Source: Isoetes taiwanensis
Lineage: Eukaryota; Streptophyta; Lycopodiopsida; Isoetales; Isoetaceae
Length of the DNA stretch: 64,000 bases
Direction of reading: 5' to 3'
Assembly: GCA_021234155.1 (NCBI GenBank)
Contig: JAJEKV010000027.1
Coordinates: 4,280,623-4,344,622 of the forward strand
The notes beneath the pieces are model-generated. The model was given only the letters and a program-made list of their open reading frames with translations. It searched no databases and was not told the origin of the DNA. Below are positions 1-11,236 of the stretch, piece after piece. The translations under genes and the position numbers were made by a program. Position 1 is the first letter of the stretch, and the number at the start of each line of letters is the position of its first letter.

Positions 1-380
1 TTTGACGAATTTTTGAGGTTGGAAAGATCCTAACATGACTAATTGATCAATTCTAGCCTAGCATGCAACTTTTCCCCTGAAAGCAAAATGGATACCTACA
101 GCTGAAATAGGGAGGGTTCACAAAAAAGGGCTTCAAAACCGTCGGAAAGGGGTTTGGCGCGGACCCACCCGGTTTCGCCATTTTGCTCGGAAATCAATTT
201 TTTTCTAATTAGGGGTAGAATAATTGAAGTATTACAAGTTAGATACAAAAAATTTTAGTACAATTTGACTTCTCTAACTACCTCTTTACATCAATTTTAC
301 AAGACGAAGGAGATATATATATTAATAAGGATAGTCAGTTTACACCAAAAGTTTTAATTACAGGTACAAAATTCGGAGGT

Positions 381-1502
381 TCAAGGGTACTCCTTGCGGA
401 TCCTCCGCGCCAAGTGAAGATCCTTAGGCATTACGGTCACCCTCTTGGCGTGGATTGCGCATAAGTTGCCCTCCTCAAAAAGCTGGGTCAGCTCCGCTTC
501 GGCTGCCACCTGCAGGACCCTCCTCGTCAAAGATGTCACCATATAGTCGGTGACGAATTCCTGCATAACTTCCCGCAACAGGCGCTCAAAAGGAGCCTTC
601 CTGATCAGGAGATTAGTGCACTGCTGGAAGTGCTTAATCTCCCGGAAAACGCGGGTGTGCCGAGAGTTAGGCCCATGATGGACCTTCTTCGGCTTTTCAG
701 GACGTGGAGGTGGCGGCTTCGGCTGATTTTTCTTCGGCTGGCCGCCCTTAACGTAACGCTCCACGTTCTGCCTACAATACCAGTCATTGTACCTCGTCCA
801 GCGACGGAGGTACTCCTGGTAGGCCTTCAGCTTACGCTTGAATTCGCGGTCCTCACGGAGCGCGAATGGCCGCTCGCCCACCTTCTGCTTCTTGACCACC
901 TTCGGTGGCTTAGGCCACTTCGGGTAGGGTGGGCGTGCGTTGGGGTCTGAAGGCTCCCCAACGACTTCGTCCTCTTCCTCTTCATCACCGCCGCCTCCTT
1001 CTACCTCTTCCACCTCATCTGGCCCGCGGGGTTGAGGTTCTTCAATCACGACAGTCCCGCGAGGCCTGTCGTTTCTTCTTTTCGTTCGCCGCTCCTTCTC
1101 GAGCAACTCCCTCTGCCTCTTCTTTCTTGCCTCCGTTTCCTCTGGCCATTCTGCCACCTTCTCCTTTCCCTTCTTCTTTGGTACCGAAGGGCCCGCCTCT
1201 TGTGTTTGGTGCTGGGGTTGCTCTTCCACCTGCTCTTCTTCTGAGTCCGACGAGGGCCCAAAGTGGCGGGACTCACCGGTTCTCTAGGTGCCCGTCGACG
1301 AAGAACTGCTACTGCTGCTGGGCGCCTCCTCTTTCGAGATGTGGAAGGTTTCGCCGCTGCTACTGGAGGGGAACGCCCCTTCCCCTGGCTTAGGTCGAAG
1401 GTGCTCAGGGATTTTTTTGACATGGCGACCTGCTGCTACCTGCGCCATCGAGAGTGTAGGCCTCTCCCCAAACTTCCTAGCTGTCTGCTTGGTGCATGCC
1501 AT
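381..1502 (-). CDS. Histone H3-like protein with long linker, one in-frame stop
   Basis: Read from the ATG at 1502, the frame starts [10 protein letters not shown], a close match to the H3 tail: K4, T6, R8 and K9 kept, R2 and S10 changed. A Ser-rich stretch follows, then a TAG at 1284-1286. The same frame then stays open to the TGA at 381-383. It continues as a basic, an acidic (Glu/Asp/Gly) and a Pro/Lys-rich linker, then a full H3 histone fold: REIKHFQQ (alpha-N), [44 protein letters not shown]. By hand the last 92 residues match about 55-60% of canonical H3. Loop 1 has canonical length, unlike CENH3, but its residues are replaced. About 280 residues separate tail and fold, where canonical H3 has none. 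A CAG|GT at 1440/1439 and a GAGCAG at 1230 could bound a 210-base in-frame intron removing the stop; unproven. It may be a pseudogene. A TATA-like TTTAAATAAC lies about 90 bases upstream (1591-1600). Confidence 0.8.
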
Positions 1503-2068
1503 ATTTAACGGTCTAGAAAATGGGTGACGTAAGGCTGAGCAAGAGAGATAGGGTGGAGGAAAAAGGTTGGAGGGAAAATGAGGTGTCAGGGTTATTTAAA
1601 AAGGAGGGTCCCTGGGAATATTCCCTACCATTAATAGGCCTACTTATTAGCCCCCCCTTATTAATTACACCAATGTACCCTTATTATTAATATATTTAAT
1701 TTCTAATACATATACTTAAATTCGTATTATACCTTTAGAATTTCAAATTTCCTAATAGTTTGAAGTATTAATTATGGATTTGCGCCATTTTTCATTCAGG
1801 TCTCAGATTGGCATGATTCTTCGACCCATTTTAGGTGAAATTTGATGCAGATGCATAATTTTCACTCCAAATTTACTAGAAGGTGAATTTGACTCATTCA
1901 TTTCCTCGTCTAATACTTAACCTATTTTCGGACCCACTACCTAGGAGAAAATTTTTTCCCCTATTTTCGAGGTTCGATGGTAGAAATTTTAATTTCATAC
2001 CCCTATAGGCCTGTTAGACTACTTTCATGGTTATGGTCAGTGCTAGTTCCTGGTCAACCAAGAACATC

Positions 2069-2080
2069 GCTCTGATACCA
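2069..2080 (-). other. Primer-binding site, initiator tRNA-Met type
   Basis: The minus strand reads TGGTATCAGAGC, the standard plant retrotransposon primer-binding sequence complementary to the 3' end of initiator tRNA-Met. It lies one base inside the LTR end at 2082. The same 12 bases occur at 55929-55940 next to the Copia element. Confidence 0.85.
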
Positions 2081-2081
2081 T

Positions 2082-3723
2082 TGTGACGCTCCCTGCTAAA
2101 TATACGGCGCCCGACCGTACACTCGGCAGGAAATCCCCCGTCCGGCTCAACAACCGCACAGGCCCTCCGTCTGTCCCGCACTCTGAAACCTCCGTAGTGC
2201 GGGAAGGGGACATGAAGTTGTCTTGCGCGCGGGCCCTTCCCCTTTGGGCTCCTATCACAGCGGAAGCATAAACAAGTCAGAACTAGCAATATAACACCAT
2301 ATGCTACCTCGAAGGGTAGCTCAACCGCATATCCATAGATGCAAAGAACATAATCATATGCCATAAAACATGAGGGCTCCTACCCGTGGTTCCGACACAT
2401 AAGGAAATCGACTGACTAGATAGGCCTCAAGATAGAGCAGACCGAGTCATAACAATGGCGGGGCTGGCATAAGACAATGGCTAGGGTTGACCACTCCATC
2501 CGCCCCTCCCGCATATACTTTGCGGATGGGCTAGATCAAGCGGTGGCATGACTCTAACCTTCCTGGATACGCAATCCCATGGCATCACCCATCGGGGACT
2601 ACTCCAAAGTTGCATCTCCCCGTCCGGACGAGGTAGGAAGGGTTGCATCTCCCCTTCCCCCGGGTCTAGAGGCTCCACGGGCGGCTAGAGAATCGTGGAT
2701 TGGCACACGATTCGCACTGACCGAACCCCCCAAAACAAGAGCTAAGCTGACACTTGCAACTCTTGAGAGGCAGGGCGACACCATTGCCCCAGGAGGTGTC
2801 GGACCCATGCTCGCCCCACACGGTGACCCACCATAAGCCTAGTCCACTATGGGATCCCCCTCCCGGCCCCCACTCTCGGGGATCCACCCTCCATCTTGCC
2901 TCTAGCCCCGTTGTGTAGTGCTGAGTCACATCATAGCTTCCATAGCCCGGTGGGTTCCTATGCACAGGCCGCAACTAATAACAACTAAGGGATCTACACT
3001 AGGAGCATACTACATATGGCTCTAGGTCTCTACCCCCCTTCCCAATACAAGAGGAGTAACATGATCAACCAACATCACATACATCACATCATGATCAATA
3101 TCGTATGAACATCTTAACCTAAACATACATATCTAACTAGGGTTCCTTGATTAGGGTTCAAGATGTTCATCAAAGGCTCTAGGATGGCTCTATTCAAGAC
3201 ACGAAATACTAGCCCATCTGGAGTGCTAACTTCCAGATGAACTAACACGAACTCTACTCAACCTACCTCCTCCAGAAGCGCTTCCTCCCATCCCTAGCGT
3301 CTCCATGCTCCTTGACGTGGGTCGAAAGCTTGCTCCCTCAACGATCATGCACACCTTCCAGGGGCTGCTGCTCCAGGTTAGCCTATGACGAACGATGCTC
3401 GAAACGGGGTCTCGGGCACGTAGATGAGTCTCTGGGTGCTAGGGCTGGAAAAGAGGCCTAGGGTTAGGGTTTATGTTAATATAGGTTGGGTCCACATGGG
3501 ATGCCACGTGGCACCACTAGGGTGAGGCCGTGTGGCGGTTGCCCCAATAGGATAAGGCCATGTGGAAATGGGCCTTATCCTAAGGTTATCTAAGTTAAAC
3601 AATTAACTTAGATGTGCACCCCTTGCCACTTTCTAAGGCATACGAGGCTACATAAGTAGACTTGTCTGGTGACGGGTCCAGGAATATACGTATTTATAGC
3701 GTATATTCCCCTGGAACGTCACA
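2082..3723 (-). repeat. LTR of about 1.64 kb (5' LTR of the element)
   Basis: Read on the minus strand it starts TGTGACGTTCC and ends GGGAGCGTCACA, so its ends form a 7-bp inverted repeat with the TG...CA termini typical of LTRs. The inner end abuts a primer-binding site. Close to the outer end is a TATA-like CTATAAATAC (3691-3700) lying in the loop of a short palindrome (3678-3714). The partner LTR is not in the window, so LTR identity and age cannot be estimated. No coding sequence is supported inside it. Confidence 0.75.
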
Positions 3724-4019
3724 ACAATGCACCTCACAACCTTTGGGTTAATTGTGTATTTAAAACTGACAGTTAACTAAACTTACTAAAAAATGAGTTG
3801 CATCTAATGATGGTTGGGATCGTCCGAAACAGACATCCAACGGTCCAAGCCTACCGATGGACGTCCTACACGAATATTAGCAAAAATAAATGGAGGGATT
3901 GGGGAGCTTGCAAAACTCCTATTGCAAAGAACAGAAGAACAAAGAGCAACAGCTTGAATGGAAAAATAAATAGGAGAAAATAATTATAATCGAAGCCATA
4001 AGCTCCATCGTACTCATTG

Positions 4020-4175
4020 TGTTTCACGGTTCATATGAGGTCACTCCCCAATATTTCATCAGCTATCAAATCATCTTCCTCCACGAATCTCCACCTTCCA
4101 TTTTGATTATCCTTGGCATATTCCATTTTCACGCCCTCCATCCCTAGGATTTGCCCTTCGGGCAAACTAAAAAGA
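4020..4175 (+). repeat. Dispersed repeat, copy 1 (partner 24055-24215)
   Basis: The block shares an ordered series of words with 24055-24215: TTCATATG, TTCCTCCA, CTCCAC.TTCCATTT, CCTTGGCATA, and CCCTAGG.TTTGCCCTTCG. Both copies are on the plus strand and are diverged. No terminal repeats were identified, so the family is unassigned. Confidence 0.5.
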
Positions 4176-4192
4176 ACTTTACAAAAGAACAT

Positions 4193-4228
4193 GTTACCTC
4201 GTTGGCATTATACCACCAACGAGGTAAC
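4193..4228. repeat. 13-bp-arm perfect palindrome
   Basis: GTTACCTCGTTGG at 4193-4205 and its exact reverse complement at 4216-4228 are separated by 10 bases. It could be a small MITE remnant or a cruciform-prone site. No transcript context is visible. Confidence 0.6.
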
Positions 4229-6802
4229 ACGGTTATTATAGAAGAAATAACACGGTTTTGTATCAGTTTATACCTTTTTCATCATTCAAACTCTTTATTT
4301 TCTCATATTTGTATGTGTTTTGCTTTAGAAGCTTATTTTGCCATATATGCTAGTTTTTTCAAACACAAATATCTTAACCATATATGCTGGCTTTCTTCAA
4401 CCACAAATGCCTTAAAAAATAGTTATTACATATTGTATTGTTTCATTGCCAACATTGGTCCCTAGACAACATCATCCCCCCCCCTTGCATTTTCATTTAA
4501 CAATCCTTTAATAGAATTTTTGTCACAAGAATGTCATCTACAACTGAATATCTTCATGGATCTCGAGCCATATAAACCAATGGGTATGTCTGCCAAAAAC
4601 AGATTTTAAAAACAAAATGATAGATCCAATAAGAAGGGTTTATTAATAGTGATATCACCGTTAAAAATGAATGTGAGAGTAGAGGTCAATAAATATATAC
4701 AGTTCAATTTGAAAAGCTTAGCTCATTAATAAACCTAACTAAGTGTAGCAGCATCATCTTTCTATTTATAAAACCTGCTTTGTCTAAGTTTTTAGACAAA
4801 TAGAACCCAACAAATGCTATGTATTTCCCAATAAGTTACGTGATTGAGCAAAAAATACCTACCGATGCTCGAAAAAACAAAAAAAAATAGAGCATTTCTG
4901 ATCGATCTCTAATTATAAATCACATGGACATTCCCTACTTTTTTTGCTTTGTCCTACTCAAGTTGGGCAAAGATGCAATCACCATTTGCAGCCAATAACT
5001 AGGAAGCAGAAGCTTATATTCTCTGAGACATATACAGGATTGTCTATGGCCATAATCATCAACCATTTGCCATGCTTAATGTTTCTATATGCAAAGATAT
5101 ATAAAGCCATACTACTAGTTAGTATATGAAAAAAAGAGAGAACTGCATAGATGATCTTCCAACATTGTTTTAGCTGCAACACCAGCCAAGGAGCAGCAAC
5201 TATGAGCGGCTAATATGGGCCCTAAATCTGTCCATCACCAATGATGAACGGCCTCTGAAAACCCTAAAACCTGACAGTGGTGACCTGGGTTTCTGAAATA
5301 GTGATGGCTTGCGAAGGAGAAAATATAATTTTGTGGAGAAGAAAATCACCTAATTCATGAGAATTTTCATGCAAAAATGAACCCTAAGTTACTTTAGCTA
5401 ATGCAGTTAAGACCACATTAGTTATTCCAAGAGCCTAACCTTACCATATTGACCCACAATGACCTGACTGATGGGTCCCAATTACTCTGATAAAAAAGAT
5501 GTAGTGCAGCTTTTGTAGGATCAAGACAACTAGAACAGAGTTTACATGTTAGGGTTTTACCTGCCCAGTGATATCTTTGTAAAAGATGGCTGATTATGGC
5601 GATGGATCAGCAGCTTCAAAGACTGCCTCAGCTATGCTCCTGTGATCTGTTCCTACGTTGCCACTTTACAAAATATAGAAGGCAGAGGATAATTTCTTCC
5701 GTATCCTCTTAAATGACGGTCTTCCTTGCGTTACCCACCGCCGAGGGAGAGAAAAAAAAAGGCCAAAACTAATTGATCTTAGAATTACATCTCCTTAGGT
5801 CAATCCTAAGAAGTCTGATCAATCCAGACCAAGCATTTGGCAGAAAGGCAGGCTTGAGGCAAAGGATAGAAAACGTTGGAAGGAAGGTTGGAAGGAAGGT
5901 ACGGGAGGAATAAAAAAAGGCCTTATATCCCAACCTTGAATATAGATAGAAAACACATCAGTTTGATTGTATAGGTTCCATTGTATGAACAACACATGCC
6001 TTTATAGCAAATATATTTAGTGTATATTTGGAGCATTTTACGTTGATCTCCATGATTTTCTAGCAAATATATTTGGTATTATATCTTTGGAGAATCCTAC
6101 GTTGATTCAAAAAGTACAATAGAACATCCTTTAGGGTTATGGACAGACATAATTTTCCTTAGTCCACAGTGGCTTCTTTGAAGTCAACCTCTACCTGTAA
6201 ATAAAGTTGTAGTTACATTCAAACTTCATGGTATATGGGTATTTCTGTTAAATCAATACAATAGCTCCTCTTCAACTCTTAACTAGTAAGCTTGCAATCC
6301 TCTACTGAGTAGGAAAAAATATTATAGCTTGACAGATCTCCTGCTTCATCTGGTGTGTCAAAGAGTGCTTCTTTTCTTTTTAATATCAGCTGCTGCAAGA
6401 ATCTTGAAGCCATGGCAAAAATTGGAGTCTAATATAGCATGAGCAAAAATAAATCAAATATCATATTCGCTACTTTAAAAGCACCTAGAACGCCAAGGTA
6501 ATTTTTCAATTCAATTATAAATTTTGATTATTAAACATGCATTATATAGCTTCGCTATACGATTATAAACAACAATTATATTTATCAATACCCAAAATCA
6601 CAAGGTAAATCTTGAATTGAATTTAATTTTGTTTTTTTTTAATTGAAGGCTATTCATATTACAGTATATTTAGAAGTTACAAAACACTTTTTTCAAGGGA
6701 AGTTTAACCCTTAAACTGATAAATATTTAAAGAGATGAACTCATGATAAAAAAGTCTGAGCAACAGAAAAACTGAGAACTGATAGCTGGAGTCGAACAGA
6801 TT

Positions 6803-9000
6803 TTAGTGTATTGCCTTGAGATTCTGGTTGGTGCATTTTCTTGCTTTCCCCTTGAAGATCGTGTGGAATAAGCAATATAAACACATACAAGATTCGGCCA
6901 TCGCCATATTATATCTTCCTTTGGCATCCTTAGCTGAGCATATTAGCTCCCTTCTGATGTCGAAATTCTGATCACAGCAGCACCCACATGTGCAGAAGGC
7001 TTCTGTATGTACCGAGGTATGCACTGCTCCGAAGAACTTGATCCACTCCAGGTTTATGTCACACTTAATCTTCTTCCATTGAAGCCGCCTGGTCAGCAGA
7101 AACAGGGTATCTGCATAAAAAAAACAGATCACCCATTAATTTCCATAATCCACTTAATATCATATTCTACCTGTTTTATAATCCCTTCAGGAGAGATGAT
7201 TTCCCGGTCAAAGATGAAGGTATTCCTTCCTTTCCAAATCCTCCAGAGGAGGATATAAATCCTCCAATCGGTCAGATTGGTAGGCATAAAAAAACTCCTT
7301 GTGGCTAAGATCAACCATGTTCCGCCCTAGAATATTAGAGGCTAATTCCAGAACCCATTCTGACCAAAGGCATGATCTGAACAGGTGATCCTCATCCTCT
7401 TTAGCAGCTAGGCATCTGTCACACAAATCCGAGTTAGACATGGATAAACGAAATCTTTTGCAATTGGTCGCCAGGCCTTTGTGCCATAATTGCCACATAA
7501 AGGCCTTGATCTTTGGGTTTATCGGGCTATTCCACATAAAGACCAAGTTTTTCCTGGCTGTATCAGGAGAGACACCCCATTTGAGGTGTATGGTGATGTC
7601 CTGTTGACTCATCAAGAATTTATATGCATATTTAACAGTGTAACCTGTTTTACCTCTATAGTTCCAAGAATAAGAAGAGTGAGACCAAATACCCTGCAAG
7701 ACAATATTAATGATAGCTTCATAAAGCATTCTCGTTTGATCATCCTCTTCAGCTAACTTAGAGTTATGAAAAAGGATGATGCCATAATCATCAAAGAGGT
7801 GGTTAATCAAAGTTATCCCCTTATTCTTCCATAATTTTGCCTGATCAGGAAAGTGGCATGCCAGGCATAAGTTGGGATTGTCAAGGACTAATGCAGGGTT
7901 CCAGAATATGGATTGATCCATAGAAAATCCCTTCTCCCAGGTATACATCTTTCTAACTTCCAACCAGGCGTAAATCCACTTCTTGATCAGACCAGGGACA
8001 GCAGCAGGGAAAGAAGATGGAATGAGGCAGCTCCATTTTGAGTGATCTCCAGCCATATGGATGGCATTTGCTTATGTAGTGCCTGATCAGAACTGAAATA
8101 GGATGCTTAATTTTATCATAACAGGCTTTATAGAAATACTTGGCAGCCAAAGCTAAACCCTGTTTCCGAATATTTATGGTTCCCAGACCACCATTCTTCT
8201 TGGATTTGCAGCATTCATCCATTGAGACAGGATGCCAGCATCTTTTATTTTGACCCGAAGCTATAAACCTGCCAATAATGCTCTGAAGCTTGTTAATAAC
8301 CTTTTTGGGGGCAAGAATGACCGAGGATTGGTAAACCTGAGAGGAGGAGATAACAAAGTTGGCTATTATAGCTCCGCCATTTTTAGAGAGGTATTTAGAG
8401 TTTAAGGAATCTACCTTTTTATAGAATTTATCAATGATATCAAGCCAAAGATCAGAGGCATTACTTCTGATAGCAAAAGGGATTCCTAAAATCTTAGATT
8501 TAGTGCAAGGGGGGAAATACTTACAGCCAAAGAGATTTGCAGCTTGAGTACCTTTTTCGATTTCCCTAGCCTGGATGGCAGATTTAAGAGGGTTGATTCT
8601 GCAACCTGAAACTTGACCAAAATCTTGAAGAATACTTTGAATATTGATGATAGAACTGTTATCCGTCGAGGTCAAGATGAAGGTATCATCTGCAAAGTGC
8701 CCATTGAGGATCTGGTCCACCTGGGGATTGTCAGGGAGTTGAAGTCCTCTAATAGAGTTATTTGTCTTGGCTCTTTCCAGCTTGCCATGTAAGGCCTCCA
8801 TCACAATTAAGAAGAGAAAGGGAGCAAGAGGACATCCCTGTTTAAAGTCCGTGCGAAACCCGGACCTGATGGATGAGGCCTTCTTGGAGGCTGTTCTCCA
8901 GGGTCTGGGGTTCCCGAACATTCCCTCTGACCACGATGTGACTGTTGCAGAAATCGATAGCTTAATCACCCAAACGTACAATTCGAGGTCTAGAATAGGA
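6803..9000 (-). pseudogene. LINE ORF2 3' half: RT, zf-RVT, RNase H relic
   Basis: Read leftward from about 8980, the frame carries a non-LTR reverse transcriptase core: DFKQGCPLAPFLFLIVMEAL, then the catalytic FADD (about 8690). The zf-RVT region follows in a second frame (7208-8056): a KIKAFMWQLWHKGL block and a C-x2-C...H...C zinc motif in DLCDRCLAAKEDEDHLFRSC. A third frame (7129-7314) has LLWRIWKGRNTFIF, typical of the end of that domain. The last frame (6803-7132) is weakly RNase H-like. At least two frameshifts make it non-functional. RT fingers upstream of the QGCP block are missing. It is head-to-head with the LINE ORF1 at 9258, best explained as two halves of one inverted insertion. 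Confidence 0.8.
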
Positions 9001-9257
9001 TTTAGCAGGACAGATTTAGGCAGTCATGACCTTTTTATCCTGTGCCTTGACAGGGTAGGATCTTTAAGAGTTTCAGCTCATAATACAGGCTATCTTGCTT
9101 TGGGGAGATATTCACGAAACATTTTCCAGATCTCTGTTCTAGAAAGATTTGGGATTGAACCCATTCTTCACTGGGCGAGCTTCTTCGACCTCTGCCCTGC
9201 TTGGTTCTTCACTGATTTACAAATTCTAGTGTGGAGGTTTGCAGGTGAAAACTAAGA

Positions 9258-11228
9258 ATGGCTGACACAAGCGTGAGAAATGGTTTGGGCCTTCCCGCAG
9301 ACCCAATCGAAAGAGAGAAAAGGCTTAAAATTATTGAAGACGAGGAGTGGACACAGATTTTCTGGCTGGATAGCAGAAACGATAAGGGATGGAGCAAGAT
9401 GAAAACAATGTACATGACCTTTGCAATTATTCAGGATCAACTAAAAGCTGCTGCGGTCTGCATGGATGTTTTGGGGGACGGAGTTATTTGCGAAACCCTG
9501 GGCAAAATGAAAGCATTGGAGAAAGATTATGAAGCCGGTAGAGCAAATGACCGAGACTGGGCATGGAACTTCTTTGAACTTCTCCAGGAGATGGACAGAA
9601 ATCTTTGCAAGAGAATTATGGTGAAGCAAGGCCACTCGGAAGCAGACTGCTGTAGCCTTAAAAATAATGTATTTCAGAAGTCTATGAATGAGCTCCTCAA
9701 CCTTGCTATAAGCACTCTCCTTGACCTAGAAAATATGAATTGGAATTCCAAAGCTTCTATTAAACTGATTAGAAGGTGGGAGGATGCAGAGGATCATGTC
9801 ATAGAGAGCCACCGGAAGCAAGCCCTCAGCAAACTCCCCTCAGGGGCGAACCTGATCTTAAGCGACGTTTCACAAGAATATGGCATTTTTCAAACCAGAC
9901 TCAAGAAAGATACAAATGCCTGCAAGATCAGAAACTCAAATGGTTTTTCTAACCCTCTCGAGACGAGCCAATGTGACTGCAAAAACTGTCAAAGCTTAAA
10001 CAATTCTGGCATGAGCAATCCAAGTACAATTGTTGGGGACCAGAATGTCAGCAACCGGATTCCAGTCCTTGGCAAAAGCGACAAGGCAAAAGGTCAAATT
10101 CTTCCATCTTATAAAAATGCTTTGCTTAATTTAGGTTCTTGTGATAACCCCACTGATAAATCTAAGGCTAATTCGGATTATTTAGATCTTTCGGGTATCC
10201 AAGATCCCTCTGCTATCAATCTTTATGCTGAGAAAGGCTTGATTATCCATTTCCCCATTAACTGTCCTTCCATTGGGGAAATCAAGTTCTGGTTAACCAA
10301 AACTCAAAAGATCCCCATTCTCTCTTTGCTCAAGATTGACAGCAGAACTTTCCAAATTTTATGCAGGGATAATTTTAGTGTTACTTATATTCTAAAAAAG
10401 AAGTTGGGCAAAATTGGTAACAATGACTTTTACATAATGCGTTGGAGCCCTCTTTTTATCCCTGGTAATACCGACCAAATTTCAACCTCCACTTGGATAA
10501 CATTACCCAATTTACCTCCGGCTCTGTGGACTCTGTCCCATCTCAAAGCTATTTCGGGTAATCTTGGAGAGATCATATCTATCAATATCCCTCAGACTAA
10601 CTTTCCTTCAGTCTGCATATCCAAGAAGATTAACTCCGATTGGAAAGGGAAAGTTAAGACCAAGTTGGCAGAAGGGAGATTCATGGACCTGGATATTGTG
10701 TATTCCAAAATTCCGATCCTTAATATCCCGGAAAGGGAGCCTAATCCTATTAATAAAGAGGATCAATCTAACTTTAAGGCTCCCCTTATAATCAGACAGG
10801 AATGGCGACCCAAAAAGAAGGATAATGACAGTATGAATGATCAAAACACTCTGGTCACTAATGAAATTATCCCCAGGCCACCTGCAGAGGAAAAAAAGAA
10901 TTTCTCTCCTTATACTGTGCCTATATCTCCTTTCTTTGATAATAATTGGAATTTCTTTGTCAGAAATACTAATATGGAGATTAAAGTTAAAACTGGCATC
11001 ATGACTCTCTCCTTCCCGATCAAAGAGGACAATCAATCTGATGTTTCTGATATTGAATCAGTAACTTACAATTCAGAGGATGACTTCTTGATCTCCTGTG
11101 ATGACGAAAGCTGGAAGCAAATAACTAAGAAGAGAGGCAGAGGTAGGAAAAAATCTTATGCTGGACCAATCAGAGTCAGCCCCAGAAATTCTGCCAATAG
11201 GTCCAGATTGGACAAAAAATCTTCTTAA
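9258..11228 (+). CDS. LINE ORF1 protein (DUF4283-like), intact
   Basis: An uninterrupted 656-codon frame starting at an ATG in AAGAATGGC, nine bases before a second LINE ORF (11237). The first 230 residues are charged and helical with no recognised fold. Residues about 310-460 resemble the RRM-like DUF4283 domain of plant LINE gag proteins: a strand/helix pattern leading to IMRWSPLFIP, then TWITLPNLPPALW and HLKAISGNLGEI. The C-terminus is acidic and then ends in a basic KKRGRGRKKS tail. A CDCKNC cluster near residue 240 is not a canonical CCHC knuckle. Such proteins bind LINE RNA and form the ribonucleoprotein (family knowledge). The intact frame suggests a fairly young insertion, unlike the frameshifted RT half. 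Confidence 0.85.
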   Translation: MADTSVRNGLGLPADPIEREKRLKIIEDEEWTQIFWLDSRNDKGWSKMKTMYMTFAIIQDQLKAAAVCMDVLGDGVICETLGKMKALEKDYEAGRANDRDWAWNFFELLQEMDRNLCKRIMVKQGHSEADCCSLKNNVFQKSMNELLNLAISTLLDLENMNWNSKASIKLIRRWEDAEDHVIESHRKQALSKLPSGANLILSDVSQEYGIFQTRLKKDTNACKIRNSNGFSNPLETSQCDCKNCQSLNNSGMSNPSTIVGDQNVSNRIPVLGKSDKAKGQILPSYKNALLNLGSCDNPTDKSKANSDYLDLSGIQDPSAINLYAEKGLIIHFPINCPSIGEIKFWLTKTQKIPILSLLKIDSRTFQILCRDNFSVTYILKKKLGKIGNNDFYIMRWSPLFIPGNTDQISTSTWITLPNLPPALWTLSHLKAISGNLGEIISINIPQTNFPSVCISKKINSDWKGKVKTKLAEGRFMDLDIVYSKIPILNIPEREPNPINKEDQSNFKAPLIIRQEWRPKKKDNDSMNDQNTLVTNEIIPRPPAEEKKNFSPYTVPISPFFDNNWNFFVRNTNMEIKVKTGIMTLSFPIKEDNQSDVSDIESVTYNSEDDFLISCDDESWKQITKKRGRGRKKSYAGPIRVSPRNSANRSRLDKKSS

Positions 11229-11236
11229 CTTTTTTA

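Larger units (their letters stand above)
1..3723 (-). mobile_element. LTR retrotransposon, 5' part, with H3-like ORF
   Basis: The right part (2082-3723) has LTR properties and is followed on the minus strand by a one-base spacer and a primer-binding site. The internal region then runs left, off the window edge. The only long reading frame in the visible internal part is the histone H3-like frame at 381-1502, beginning about 570 bases after the primer-binding site. No gag, protease, integrase or RT is visible in 1-2068, so the element may be non-autonomous, or its pol genes and second LTR may lie beyond the left edge. The superfamily cannot be assigned without pol. The LTR ends and primer site are seen directly; calling it one element with the H3-like frame as cargo is inference. 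Confidence 0.7.
3724..6720. other. No gene seen; repeat-rich
   Basis: No frame longer than about 100 codons and no recognisable protein motif. It contains a dispersed repeat (4020-4175), a short perfect palindrome (4193-4228), purine-rich stretches near 5850-5920, and a poly-T run near 6631 that could be the poly-A tail of the minus-strand LINE segment to its right. Confidence 0.6.

Noticed and set aside
1046-1423. 125-codon Arg/Pro/Ser-rich frame on the minus strand
   Set aside because: A shifted-frame shadow of the GC-rich H3-like sequence; the H3 motifs lie in another frame.
630-1508. Plus-strand frames opposite the H3-like sequence
   Set aside because: Low-complexity Leu/Pro/Arg frames created by the GC-rich complementary strand; no domain.
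8767-9255. 162-codon plus frame before LINE ORF1
   Set aside because: Its left part is the antisense of the RT core and its right part is LINE 5' leader; no independent support.
10608-11036. 142-codon minus frame
   Set aside because: Antisense of the intact LINE ORF1.
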